A stretch of 19,329 bases of DNA, from positions 8,598-27,926 of the forward strand of contig QHRT01000131.1 in the NCBI GenBank assembly GCA_003220195.1, in the 5' to 3' direction. Both the position numbers and the translations under genes were made by a program. This document shows positions 1 through 7,637 of the stretch, piece by piece. The notes below the pieces were generated by a model. That model was not told where the DNA came from. It did no database searches and saw only the letters and a program-made list of their open reading frames with translations. This DNA is from Candidatus Rokuibacteriota bacterium (GTDB lineage: Bacteria; Methylomirabilota; Methylomirabilia; Rokubacteriales; CSP1-6). Numbering within the stretch: position 1 is the stretch's first letter; every line of letters begins with the position of its first letter.

Positions 1-833
1 CGCCGGGCGGACGGACGGCGCTCGCCTTCCCCGAGGACGTGGAAATCCATCCGAACATGTTCTTGAAGACGATGCTCGAAGCCGGCGTTCCGCTCGACCA
101 CCCGTTCACGCACGAGGGTCGTCGGCGGACGCTCCGCGAAGTGCTGGACGGCGCCCGCACGCTGTTCAGGCCGACTCAGGTCGCCGGCTCGCCAAACATG
201 CTGCCCTGGAGCATGATTGCGTTCGCGCGCACGACGACACCCCTCAAGGCGCGCTGGACCAATGGATGGGGAGAAGCCGTCGACTTCGATCCGGTCGTGG
301 AAGCGGCGCTCGGCTTGATGGAGCAGGGCTCTCTTCCACTGATGCACGCGATGCGGGAAGGACAGCCGCTCGCGAGCAAGGCGCCGGTGCACGCGTTCAC
401 CTGCGGCGGGATGCACATGCTCTACGCGCTCTTGACCACCATGGACGCCGGGTACCGCGGACGCGACCGACTGGAGCGAACGCGGAGGCAGGTGGACCTG
501 CTCCTCTGGCGCATGACCGCGGACATCGAACTGATGGGCCGCTTCTTCGATGAGCGGCCGCCGCCCGTCGGCCGCCACTGGTTCGAGCTGGACGCGAAGC
601 TGAAGCTCTACGGGCACGCCGAGGAATGCCTGGCGCTCGCCACCCGTCACGGTCTCGTCACGCTGACCGCGGCGCAACAGGCGCAGCGGCGGGAGGCGAC
701 CGTGGCGCTCAGGGGAATGCTCGAAGAGATGGAGAAGAAGACGTTGCGTGAAGCCCGTGCTCTTCACTCGGAGCTCTACAGGCAACTCGTCGGTGACGCC
801 TGTCACGCGCGCCACGGGTTGACGTTCGCATGA
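1..833 (+). CDS. Hypothetical protein, 5' end cut by window edge
   Basis: The frame is open to the left edge (first full codon at base 3), so the gene probably starts outside the window; the first usable internal start is the GTG at 39. I do not recognise the family. The visible 277 residues look mostly helical and soluble, with no membrane segment or signal peptide in view. The C-terminal third is rich in charged residues (E, K, R, with LEEMEKK), which suggests an amphipathic helix or short coiled coil. A GGMHMLYALL stretch in the middle is the most hydrophobic part. The stop overlaps the ATG of the next gene (ATGA at 830-833), so the two are probably translationally coupled. Real coding is supported by this overlap and by the length of the open frame; the function is unknown. 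Confidence 0.75.
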   Translation, partial: PGGRTALAFPEDVEIHPNMFLKTMLEAGVPLDHPFTHEGRRRTLREVLDGARTLFRPTQVAGSPNMLPWSMIAFARTTTPLKARWTNGWGEAVDFDPVVEAALGLMEQGSLPLMHAMREGQPLASKAPVHAFTCGGMHMLYALLTTMDAGYRGRDRLERTRRQVDLLLWRMTADIELMGRFFDERPPPVGRHWFELDAKLKLYGHAEECLALATRHGLVTLTAAQQAQRREATVALRGMLEEMEKKTLREARALHSELYRQLVGDACHARHGLTFA

Positions 834-1300
834 GCGGGCGCGCGTCCTTCGCGTGGTTCGCCGTCGTCGTCGCGAGTAGTCTTCTGCAGGGGGTCGCCAT
901 CGCCCCGGTCGCTGCTCAGGACGCCGCAGGGTCTCCGGTCACGGCCGCCGAGACCGACCGGCTTCGTGAGCGTGCAGCGGCATTCTGGGCGGCGCGCATC
1001 GCGGGCGACTCGAAGGCGCAGTGGGACTTCCTCGAGCCTCGGGGACAGGCCCGCATCACACCGGGGGAGTACATCGGAAGCGGGCCGGTGAAGTACCTCG
1101 CCTATCAGGTTGAGGATGCCACCGTGCAGGGCTACTTTGCCACGGTGAAGGTCCGGCTCCTCGTGCAGACCATCCTGCCCACGGCCAGGCCCAGGGACCT
1201 GGAGCCCTTCGGGTCGGTGATAATGGACCGCTGGGTGAGAATCGGTGGTGTCTGGTATCGGAGCCTGGAACAGGAAAAGCAGGAAGCGCCACCGCGATGA
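830..1300 (+). CDS. Small exported protein, possibly NTF2-like
   Basis: The 156-residue product begins with a signal peptide: a hydrophobic run at about residues 7-24 followed by a likely cleavage site near APVAAQ (about 26-29). The mature part starts with a charged helix containing ERAAAFWAARIAGD, then a beta-rich half ending with a WVRIGGVWYRSLEQ stretch. A helix with FW and GD followed by curved strands that end in an exposed Trp/Tyr strand resembles NTF2/SnoaL-like domains, but this is a weak fold guess and no catalytic residues can be assigned. It overlaps the upstream gene by 4 nt (ATGA), so the pair is probably one transcript. A terminator-like hairpin overlaps its stop codon. Confidence 0.72.
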   Translation: MSGRASFAWFAVVVASSLLQGVAIAPVAAQDAAGSPVTAAETDRLRERAAAFWAARIAGDSKAQWDFLEPRGQARITPGEYIGSGPVKYLAYQVEDATVQGYFATVKVRLLVQTILPTARPRDLEPFGSVIMDRWVRIGGVWYRSLEQEKQEAPPR

Positions 1301-1318
1301 AACCGCGGCGGGTTTTTT
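1300..1318 (+). terminator. Probable weak intrinsic terminator
   Basis: AAACC (1300-1304) can pair with GGTTT (1311-1315) around a GC-rich six-base loop, and six T residues run through 1313-1318. The stem is short, but the place is right: it begins at the last base of the preceding stop codon and ends just before a promoter-like -35 element. Confidence 0.45.
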
Positions 1319-1319
1319 C

Positions 1320-1349
1320 TTGACTTGCACAATCGGGCGCTTCTATCAT
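1320..1349 (+). promoter_or_regulatory. Sigma70-type promoter for the secreted 10-Cys protein
   Basis: TTGACT (1320-1325) and TATCAT (1344-1349) match the -35 and -10 consensus at five of six positions each, with an 18-nt spacer. The predicted transcription start is near 1356, which gives a 5' leader of roughly 225 nt before the ATG at 1580. It sits directly after the terminator-like element of the upstream pair. Confidence 0.6.
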
Positions 1350-1355
1350 GGCCCG

Positions 1356-1579
1356 GCTTTTACCTGACACGTTTACGCCCGAATGCAGCTCTTCGCGCGG
1401 GAGCGACACTGAGCGCGCCGGGGCTCTTCGCAGCTTGCGTTGGCAGGGCACGAGGGGGGGTGTCCGAGCGAGGTGAGAGCCGACCGCAAAGCAAGGCTTG
1501 TGTAGCTGTTGTGGGTGGTTTGACTGGGTTCACTGATTACGCATCCACATTTTCGGCGAGAACGGGAGGAAACGGCACA
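1356..1579 (+). other. Long, probably structured 5' leader
   Basis: This stretch between the predicted transcription start and the ATG holds no convincing gene. Bases 1434-1444 can pair with 1479-1491 (11 pairs, one G-U wobble, single bulges at C1484 and A1488). This closes a small hairpin GGGCAC/GTGTCC (1446-1451 with 1460-1465) and an unpaired purine-rich segment at 1466-1478. A run of seven G lies at 1454-1460. GCAAAGC (1486-1492) is a heptamer also found in the core of class-I cyclic di-GMP riboswitches, but the surrounding conserved parts do not match clearly. The leader ends in a GGAGG ribosome site (1565-1569). It may be a regulatory RNA; no known class is assigned. Confidence 0.35.
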
Positions 1580-2797
1580 ATGAGAAAGGCCATCGTGGCA
1601 GTGTTCGTGATGGGTCTGTTGGCGGTGTCCGCACCCGCCATGGCCCAGCCCAACAGCGTCACTCCGGGGTCTTTGGACCCACTGGGGCTGGTGACATCCG
1701 GTCTGGTCTCGCCCTACGTCGGTCCGGACGGCGTCATCGGCAGCGCGGGTAGCCTATCGTTTCTCGAGGTTGCGGCCCCGATCGCTGACGTGAGGTTCCA
1801 CGCGTTCTTCTACGACACGACGTGCGCCCGGCAGGGTGACTCGATCGGCATCCAGCTCACGACGAACGACCTCGAGCTGGTCCGGCTGGACAACCTCGGT
1901 GGCGGCATCCCGAAGACCGGATTGATGACCGCCGCCGGCGTCGACCAGTCGGGCTTCTTGCTGAATCCGATTCCGTTCCCCGGCGCGGTTCACGCGCGCG
2001 TGTTCTGGGCTGACGCGAGCGCCAACCGGCTCCGGATTCTCGAGCCGATCGCGCTCTCGACGTTCGACAACGACCGCAACACCGACTTCGCGACCCAGCC
2101 GAGCAGCGGAGTCTGGAACCCGCTGAGAACGGGCGCAACCTTCTTTGCGCCGCTCGATACGGTGACGGGGTTCCACACGACCATCTACTTCATCTGCCCG
2201 ACGACGAACATCGCGGGTGCAAGCGGATCGACGACGAGCACGTCGCGCGCGTTCGGAACGGACCTCTTCCCCGAACTGGTCCCTAATGCCAGTTCCGGGG
2301 TGACCCCGCTTCGTGTGCGCGTCTACGACGACGACGAGAGGTTCCTGCGCGACGTCAACACGAACTGCTCCTGCCTGACCGCCAGAGAAGTGGCCGCCGA
2401 CATCAGTGCCGTGTACGCGGATGCTGCGCAGGCGCCGTTCGGCACGTACTCGGAAGTGGAAGGCACGACGACCTCGGCTGTCCCGGCCGTGTGCTCGACT
2501 GCGCAGGTCGTCCCGCTGGCGACCCCCGGGGTGAAGAACTCCGGGAACCCCTGCCCACTGGCTGGCGCGAACTTCTGCGCGTTCACGGAGGCGGGGCAGC
2601 CCACGTGTCAGTTCACGGTTGTGACTCCCGCGACCAACCAAGGCGGGCCGTTCGCCTTCACGGGCTACAGGGCGATCGACGTCGGGTCGTTCGACGCGTG
2701 GGGGCGTCTGAGCAATGGCAACAAGTGTGACATCCAGGGCGCCCAGGTGCCACCGAGCTTCGATTCGTGCACGCAGCCGTCGATCAACAACAGGTAA
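1580..2797 (+). CDS. Secreted cysteine-rich protein of unknown function
   Basis: The start is ATG 1580, chosen because GGAGG lies 10 nt upstream and because residues 1-23 from here form a textbook signal peptide (MRKAIVAVF, hydrophobic core, APAMAQ cleavage). The same frame is open for 85 codons upstream, but that part is the leader. The product is 405 residues. The mature part looks beta-rich and low in Lys, and it contains ten cysteines, an even number that fits five disulfides in the periplasm or outside the cell. Most cysteines lie in the C-terminal half, including an N-C-S-C pair and a cluster around PCPL, FCAF and TCQF. No lipobox, membrane anchor or sorting signal such as PEP-CTERM or LPXTG is visible at the end. 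I do not recognise the family. It appears monocistronic, with its own promoter and a strong terminator. Confidence 0.85.
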   Translation: MRKAIVAVFVMGLLAVSAPAMAQPNSVTPGSLDPLGLVTSGLVSPYVGPDGVIGSAGSLSFLEVAAPIADVRFHAFFYDTTCARQGDSIGIQLTTNDLELVRLDNLGGGIPKTGLMTAAGVDQSGFLLNPIPFPGAVHARVFWADASANRLRILEPIALSTFDNDRNTDFATQPSSGVWNPLRTGATFFAPLDTVTGFHTTIYFICPTTNIAGASGSTTSTSRAFGTDLFPELVPNASSGVTPLRVRVYDDDERFLRDVNTNCSCLTAREVAADISAVYADAAQAPFGTYSEVEGTTTSAVPAVCSTAQVVPLATPGVKNSGNPCPLAGANFCAFTEAGQPTCQFTVVTPATNQGGPFAFTGYRAIDVGSFDAWGRLSNGNKCDIQGAQVPPSFDSCTQPSINNR

Positions 2798-2823
2798 CGA
2801 GCGGATAGTCACGCTGTAACGTC

Positions 2824-2867
2824 AAGGACGGGTGGCGAGGGCAACCTCGCCGCCCGTCCTTCTTTTT
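2824..2867 (+). terminator. Strong intrinsic terminator
   Basis: A 17-bp stem (2824-2840 with 2845-2861, one G-T wobble) is capped by a GCAA tetraloop (2841-2844) and followed by CTTTTT. The GNRA loop and T run make this a textbook Rho-independent terminator. It lies 26 nt after the stop of the secreted 10-Cys gene and insulates it from the next gene. Confidence 0.93.
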
Positions 2868-2920
2868 GTGAAGCGACAGGTCACGACGCAGCTTCGCGAC
2901 GGATCTTCATGGAGGCCCAG

Positions 2921-4357
2921 ATGTCGTTCAGTCGGTCACTGCGCCAGCTCGCGGTCCTCACGGGGACCGCAATCGCGTTCTCCACAGGCGGCGATCTGGC
3001 CGCCCAGACTATTCCTCCAGGCGGGATGCCGGAGCTCGGCGGTGGTCAGAGCTCGACCGGTGACGAGATGATGCCTCGCCTCTTCCTGGGCCGGAACGGA
3101 GAAGTCCTGCGGCTCTGGCAGCGGCGTGGGGACGATCGACAGGGAGGCGGCACCGTCAGCCTCGCTCGGGCGACGCCTCCGGACAAGTGGCGGACACTCG
3201 TCGAGCTTCGCGCTTCTGAAAAAGGGGTCTCCATCCGGGACGGCGCGCTCGCCATCTCCCCCTCCAACGATCTGGCCGTGGTCTATCGCTGGTGGCGCAA
3301 CTCACCCCGCGCCAAACAGCTTCGTCTCGCTCGTTCGACGGATGGCGGCGCGACCTGGTCCCAACCGGGCACGCCGATCGACGGCTCCTCCAAGGCTTTC
3401 GAGCCGGTCATCGGCTGGGGACGTGGGCGAACACTGGTCGTCGTCTGGAGCGACGAGCGTCGCGCCGATCGAGGGTTCGACGTCTACGTGCGCCGCTCGC
3501 CTGACGGAGGCTCGACATGGGAGTCGGAGCAAATTCTCAGCCGGTTCCCCGAGGTGTTGCCGGCTGATCTGGCAGCCCGCCCGCGTCTCGTCGCCGATGG
3601 TCAAGATCGGTTCTGGGTCCTGTTCGTCGGTCTCAAGCGGGGCCGCAGCTCTCTCTACGTCACGCGGAGCGTGGACGGCGGACGGACGTGGAGCGACCCG
3701 GTCGCGGTGACCGGCGAGAGTCAGTCGGTGTACGGCCACAGTCTGGAACGTGCGGGTGATCGTCTGCTGGTCGTCTGGCAGGACGCCCGCATCGGGAAAG
3801 ACCGACTGTACGCCGCGACCTCGAAAGACGCCGGCGCGACCTGGACGGCGCCGGCGCGAGTGGATCATCTGCGTGACGACGCCGAGTTCGATGCGACGTC
3901 CCCGACCGTCATGCTGGGTAACAGTGGAGAAGCCCTCGTCGCCTGGGAAGACAGGCGCAATGGCCGGCCGGACATCTTTCTTCAGAGCTCGAAAGACGGT
4001 GGAGTGACCTGGGCTGCGGAGGATCAGCGCATGGACATGGACGAGCCGGGCACGGCCGTGTCGCGCTTCCCGAAGCTCCGTGAGGCCCCGGACGGTCGGG
4101 TCGCGCTCGTCTGGGAGGATGATCGCGGTGGACTCGAAGCCATCTACCTCCGCGTGCGCTCCGCCGGAGACAAGCCGAAGTGGGGGCCCGAAATCCGGGT
4201 CTCACCGGCTGTCCCGAAGGTCGCTGGCCGACTCGCCGAACTGCAGTGGGCGCCGGACCACTCGCTCTACGTCGCGTGGGAGGCCTGGACCACCGTGTCC
4301 GGTTCGCTCACGAAAAAGCGCGTCGAAGGCAAAATGCTGAGGATCCCCGAGTCATGA
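2921..4357 (+). CDS. Exported BNR/Asp-box beta-propeller protein
   Basis: Start ATG 2921 is preferred over ATG 2909 because GGAGG (2911-2915) sits 5 nt before it. The 478-residue product has an N-terminal signal peptide (about 1-29, ending DLAAQ). Five Asp-boxes of the S-x-D-x-G-x-T-W type lie at about residues 139-146, 193-200, 250-257, 301-308 and 357-364, spaced 50-57 residues apart. Most are preceded by a repeated VVWxDxR strand (near 174, 284, 340 and again after 390), which suggests a six-bladed sialidase-like propeller with a degenerate last blade. The Arg-triad signature of true sialidases (FRIP-type) is not seen, so glycosidase activity should not be assumed; binding or scaffolding is as likely. 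Its stop overlaps the start of the HEAT-repeat gene (ATGA, 4354-4357). Confidence 0.9.
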   Translation: MSFSRSLRQLAVLTGTAIAFSTGGDLAAQTIPPGGMPELGGGQSSTGDEMMPRLFLGRNGEVLRLWQRRGDDRQGGGTVSLARATPPDKWRTLVELRASEKGVSIRDGALAISPSNDLAVVYRWWRNSPRAKQLRLARSTDGGATWSQPGTPIDGSSKAFEPVIGWGRGRTLVVVWSDERRADRGFDVYVRRSPDGGSTWESEQILSRFPEVLPADLAARPRLVADGQDRFWVLFVGLKRGRSSLYVTRSVDGGRTWSDPVAVTGESQSVYGHSLERAGDRLLVVWQDARIGKDRLYAATSKDAGATWTAPARVDHLRDDAEFDATSPTVMLGNSGEALVAWEDRRNGRPDIFLQSSKDGGVTWAAEDQRMDMDEPGTAVSRFPKLREAPDGRVALVWEDDRGGLEAIYLRVRSAGDKPKWGPEIRVSPAVPKVAGRLAELQWAPDHSLYVAWEAWTTVSGSLTKKRVEGKMLRIPES

Positions 4358-5505
4358 GGCCAGGACGCGGGTGGATACGGCCCCCGGTTCTTGCGGCCGG
4401 CGCCGTTCTCCTCGCGATGTCCCATGCGACGAGCGCGGTCGGCCAGGCGCCGTCGCCGATGTCGAGCGCGGCTTCGGCGCTCCAGGAGCTCGGCAGGAAA
4501 GTTCAGGACCGGAACATACCGGAGCCCGAGCGGCTCGCCCTGGTCAGAGGTCTCGGACAATGGGGGACGGCCCAGGTCCGCGAGCCGCTCATCGCGCTGC
4601 TCCAGGATCCAAGCGCCGCCATCCGCGAAGCGGCCGCGCGAGCGCTCGGCTGGGAAGGAAACCGGGAAGCGACGGCTCCGCTTCGTCAAAGGCTCGAGTT
4701 GCCGACTGAAGTGCCGGCCGTCAAGGCCAGCGCGCTCGAATCTCTCGGGAAGATCGGTGACGAGACGACGCGCGACGCGATCGTCGCGGCGGTGAAGGAC
4801 CCGGAGCCTGACGTGCGTGGCGCCGCACTCGGCGCACTGACGACCGGGCCGCTCACCAGGGAGACGGATCGTCTTCCGTTCTTGCGGGCGCTCGCCGCGG
4901 ATGGTGCGCTCGACCTGCTCGTGCGCTGCGAGGCCATTCAGGCGCTCGGGAAGGCGAAGGACCGGGAGAGCCAGTCGACGCTCATGCGGCTGCTCGAAAG
5001 TGAACGCCCGACTCCCATGCCGCTCCCGCGGTCGTCGAGTCAAGGCGAGACGATGGCGGTGCGGTATCGCCAGGCGCGCGACGTGCGCGCGTGGGCGGCC
5101 GCGGTCCTCGGTGTGCTCGAAGCGAAGGAGGCCCTGCCGCTGCTTCTCCAGGCCGCCGAGGATCCCCGCGATTTCTTCCTCCGTGTGATGGCGACGAACG
5201 CGCTCGTCGCGTGGAACCCTCCGGAAGCCGCGCCCGTCTGGCGGCGCCGCATCGACGACCCGTTTGCGGACGTTCGAGCGCTGGCGCTCGCCGGCATCGC
5301 GCGAGCGGGTGATCGCAGCATGCGGAACGCCGTGATCGTGCGGCTTTCGGACCCGGCCCCCAACGTCCGCGTTCGCGCGATCGACGCGCTGGTCGAGCTG
5401 GACCCGTCGGGCGCTCGCACCGAGCTCGAGAGTCTGCGGAGCCGCGAAGTCGATTCCACGGTCCAGAGCGCGCTGGAAGCGGCGTTCGCTCGTCTCCCTC
5501 GCTGA
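4354..5505 (+). CDS. Exported HEAT-repeat protein
   Basis: ATG 4354 overlaps the stop of the propeller gene, and a signal-like segment follows at once (basic PGRGWIRP, then a hydrophobic run to about residue 30 near SAVGQ). The frame is open further upstream inside the previous gene, but that part is overlap. The 383-residue product consists mainly of HEAT/PBS-lyase-type helical repeats. The recurring pattern is PLIxLLxDPxxxxREAAARALG, seen from about residue 70 to the end, with repeats such as DPEPDVRGAALGAL, DPFADVRALALAGI and DPAPNVRVRAIDAL. Such repeats form a curved protein-binding surface. Cytosolic HEAT proteins are common; an exported one coupled to a propeller suggests a periplasmic or envelope complex. 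No catalytic domain is present. Confidence 0.9.
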   Translation: MRPGRGWIRPPVLAAGAVLLAMSHATSAVGQAPSPMSSAASALQELGRKVQDRNIPEPERLALVRGLGQWGTAQVREPLIALLQDPSAAIREAAARALGWEGNREATAPLRQRLELPTEVPAVKASALESLGKIGDETTRDAIVAAVKDPEPDVRGAALGALTTGPLTRETDRLPFLRALAADGALDLLVRCEAIQALGKAKDRESQSTLMRLLESERPTPMPLPRSSSQGETMAVRYRQARDVRAWAAAVLGVLEAKEALPLLLQAAEDPRDFFLRVMATNALVAWNPPEAAPVWRRRIDDPFADVRALALAGIARAGDRSMRNAVIVRLSDPAPNVRVRAIDALVELDPSGARTELESLRSREVDSTVQSALEAAFARLPR

Positions 5506-5512
5506 TCCGTCG

Positions 5513-5541
5513 TTCATCCCGCCCGGGGGCAGTGCTATCAT
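5513..5541 (+). promoter_or_regulatory. Possible promoter upstream of the UbiA-family gene
   Basis: TATCAT (5536-5541) is a good -10 match, and a poor -35 (TTCATC, 5513-5518) lies 17 nt upstream. If it is real, transcription starts near 5548, which rules out ATG 5540 on that transcript and favours ATG 5585 as the start of the next gene. Confidence 0.3.
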
Positions 5542-5584
5542 GCGTCGGCGTGCGGCGAGCGGTGAACACGCGTTTCGTCAGCGA

Positions 5585-6487
5585 ATGAAGCCGGTGACCA
5601 GAGCGGACATCACCTGGGGACGCTCCACCGTCCTCGCGCATCTCGGCTGCATCCGTTACCGGGACGTGCTCGTGCTCCAGGGCGCGCCCCTGTTCGGCGC
5701 CTTCTACGCGCTCGATCACCTCGGCGTCGACGCGGTATCCCGGCTGGCGGTGTTCGTCGTCGCCAGCGCTCTGCTCGTGGCGCACATCTTCAGCCTGAAC
5801 GACTGGGCGGGCGTCGGCGCCGACGGCAACGACCCGAACAAGGTCGCGAACGTCTTCCTCAATCGAGGCATCACGCCGCGCTCGATCGGCATCCTGTCGG
5901 TGACGCTGCTCGGAACGAGCCTGCCGCTCTTCGCGCTCCTGGGCTGGCGAACGCTCGTGCTGGCGGTCGGCATCGCGGCGCTCGGACTCGTCTACTCGCA
6001 CCCGGCCCTGGACGCCAAGGGGACGCCGCTGGTCTCGTCGGTGCCGCACGTCCTGGGCGGGCTGCTGCACTTTCTCCTCGGTTACTCGCTCTTCGGACCG
6101 GTCGACGGACGCGGCGTGCTGATCGCCGTCTATTTCACGCTCACGTTCGCCGCGGGGCACCTGAACCAGGAAGTCCGCGACTACGATGGCGATCGTCTGA
6201 ACGGCATCCGCACCAATGCCGTCCGGTTCGGCCGGACTCCGGTGTTCGTCGCGAGCCTCGTCGTCTTCACGTTCGCCTATGCGCACCTCGGATTCCTGGC
6301 GGTGAGCGGCCGGGTCCCGGCCGCTCAGGCCGTCGTCCTGCTCCTCTATCCCGTGCACATGTTCTGGTCGCTCCGTGCTCTTCGGTCGGGGCTCACCTTC
6401 GAGGCCGTGACGAGACTGCGGGACAGGTACCGCGCGCTGTACGCCCTGATCGGGCTGATCGTCCTCGCGACGCTCCTGTTTCGGTAG
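5585..6487 (+). CDS. UbiA-family prenyltransferase
   Basis: Integral membrane enzyme that would transfer an isoprenoid chain from a diphosphate donor to an acceptor in the membrane. The 300-residue product (315 if ATG 5540 is used) has about eight hydrophobic segments. The second aspartate motif is intact at about residues 199-203 (D199xxxD203, followed by NGIRT), as expected for Mg-diphosphate binding. The first motif is altered: N72-D73-W-A-G76-V-G-A-D80 has Gly where the usual NDxxDxxxD has its middle Asp. ATG 5585 is favoured by a possible promoter overlapping ATG 5540 and by the natural start MKPVTRADI; neither start has a strong ribosome site. The acceptor (quinone ring, lipid or other) cannot be told; no quinone or carotenoid genes are adjacent. 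It lies 79 nt after the HEAT gene. Confidence 0.85.
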   Translation: MKPVTRADITWGRSTVLAHLGCIRYRDVLVLQGAPLFGAFYALDHLGVDAVSRLAVFVVASALLVAHIFSLNDWAGVGADGNDPNKVANVFLNRGITPRSIGILSVTLLGTSLPLFALLGWRTLVLAVGIAALGLVYSHPALDAKGTPLVSSVPHVLGGLLHFLLGYSLFGPVDGRGVLIAVYFTLTFAAGHLNQEVRDYDGDRLNGIRTNAVRFGRTPVFVASLVVFTFAYAHLGFLAVSGRVPAAQAVVLLLYPVHMFWSLRALRSGLTFEAVTRLRDRYRALYALIGLIVLATLLFR

Positions 6488-6578
6488 TAGGGCTCGGACC
6501 GGCTAGCCGCGCGAGGGACCTGGCTGATCGCGCCCACCGAGCGCTGACGCGAACGCCTCCGTGCGTGCGACGCCAGGA

Positions 6579-7637
6579 CTATCTGACGAATCTCGGCTTC
6601 ACCTGACTCGCGAATAACTCGAGAGTCCGTAGCGCCTCCTCGTCGCTCATGCCGCCGAAGTTGATCTGCATCGACGGCTCGATCTCGCCGAACAGGTCGA
6701 CGTGATACCGGAGCTGTTCCGCCACGTCGTCCGGCGTGCCGATCAGCGCCTGGTGACCGTTCAGCATCGACTCGACGGTGGTCTTCGCGATCCCGTCCAC
6801 CATCTTGCCGTACCCCGCGTACTGGCCCGACTGATGGGTCGCCCACGAGCTCACGGCTTCGCTGAAGACCTCGATGTAGCGCTCGACGCGAGGCCGCACG
6901 CGCTCGATCGCCTCGCGAGAGGTCTCGGCGAGGTAACAGTGGAGCGAGGTCTGGATCTGCTCGCGCCCCGGCGGATGCCCGGCCTCGCGCCACGCCTCCC
7001 GATAGGCGCTCACCATGTCGCGGACCTTTCGCATGTCACCGGCGTACGGGACGATCATCACGTGGTACCCGTGCCGGCCCGCCCAGACGAACGATTCCAT
7101 CGACGCGACCGCGGCGATCCAGATCGGCGGGTGCGGCTTCTGGACCGGACGCGGCAAGAGACGGACGTCGTCGAACGAGTGGAACTTGCCCCGGTACGAC
7201 ACCCGCTCTTCGGTCCAGAGCCGTGTGACGATGTCGAGCCCTTCTTCGAAGCGAGCGCGGCTTTCGTCCATCGGGATGCCGAAGGCCTCGAACTCTTTCG
7301 GGATGAACGCGCGGCCGAACCCCGCGTCGAGTCGGCCGCCGCTCAGGTTGTCGAGAACGGCCAGCTCCGCCGCGAGCTTGATCGGGTGATTGAACGCGGG
7401 GATGACGGCGCCGGTGATCGGGCGAATGCGCCGCGTGCGCGCCGCGACCGCCGAGAGCAAGACGATCGGACTCGGCGAGTGGCCGCCGTACTCGAAGAAG
7501 TAGTGCTCGACCGTCTTGACGGAGTTGAAGCCGAGCTGGTCCGCGCGCTCGGCCAGCCGCAAGCACTGCGCGAAGTAGTCCGCCGTGGAGAGATCGGAGA
7601 GCCGAAACGACGGAAAGAAGTTCAGGCCGAACTTCAT
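6579..7637 (-). CDS. LLM-class flavin-dependent oxidoreductase
   Basis: Luciferase-like monooxygenase family protein (PF00296 type), 352 residues, the usual length. These enzymes use reduced FMN or F420 to oxidise organic substrates, often opening or hydroxylating rings. Visible family features are the N-terminal first strand MKFGLNFF, ERADQLGFNSVKTVEHYF with a conserved Glu-His, an AARTRRIRPITGAVIPAFNHP stretch lining the flavin pocket, LDNLSGGRLDAGFGRAF, and a later KPHPPIWIAA strand. Near the C-terminus, GTPDDVAEQLRYH is typical of the family. No signal peptide, so cytosolic. Its ATG overlaps the stop of the upstream cupin gene (ATGA, 7634-7637). The cofactor cannot be decided from sequence alone, though FMN is more usual outside actinobacteria. 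Confidence 0.93.
   Translation of the reverse strand: MKFGLNFFPSFRLSDLSTADYFAQCLRLAERADQLGFNSVKTVEHYFFEYGGHSPSPIVLLSAVAARTRRIRPITGAVIPAFNHPIKLAAELAVLDNLSGGRLDAGFGRAFIPKEFEAFGIPMDESRARFEEGLDIVTRLWTEERVSYRGKFHSFDDVRLLPRPVQKPHPPIWIAAVASMESFVWAGRHGYHVMIVPYAGDMRKVRDMVSAYREAWREAGHPPGREQIQTSLHCYLAETSREAIERVRPRVERYIEVFSEAVSSWATHQSGQYAGYGKMVDGIAKTTVESMLNGHQALIGTPDDVAEQLRYHVDLFGEIEPSMQINFGGMSDEEALRTLELFASQVKPRFVR

Noticed and set aside
1520..1551. Second TTGACT (1520-1525) as a promoter close to the 10-Cys gene
   Set aside because: No acceptable -10 lies 16-18 nt downstream; the best candidate, CACATT, is 20 nt away.
1325..1579. In-frame 85-codon N-terminal extension of the secreted 10-Cys protein
   Set aside because: A ribosome site and a complete signal peptide occur at ATG 1580; the extension would bury the signal peptide and overlaps the promoter region.
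6488..6578. Hairpin around CGGCTAGCCG (6502-6511) as a terminator between the convergent UbiA and LLM genes
   Set aside because: The stem is broken by internal loops and no T run follows on either strand.
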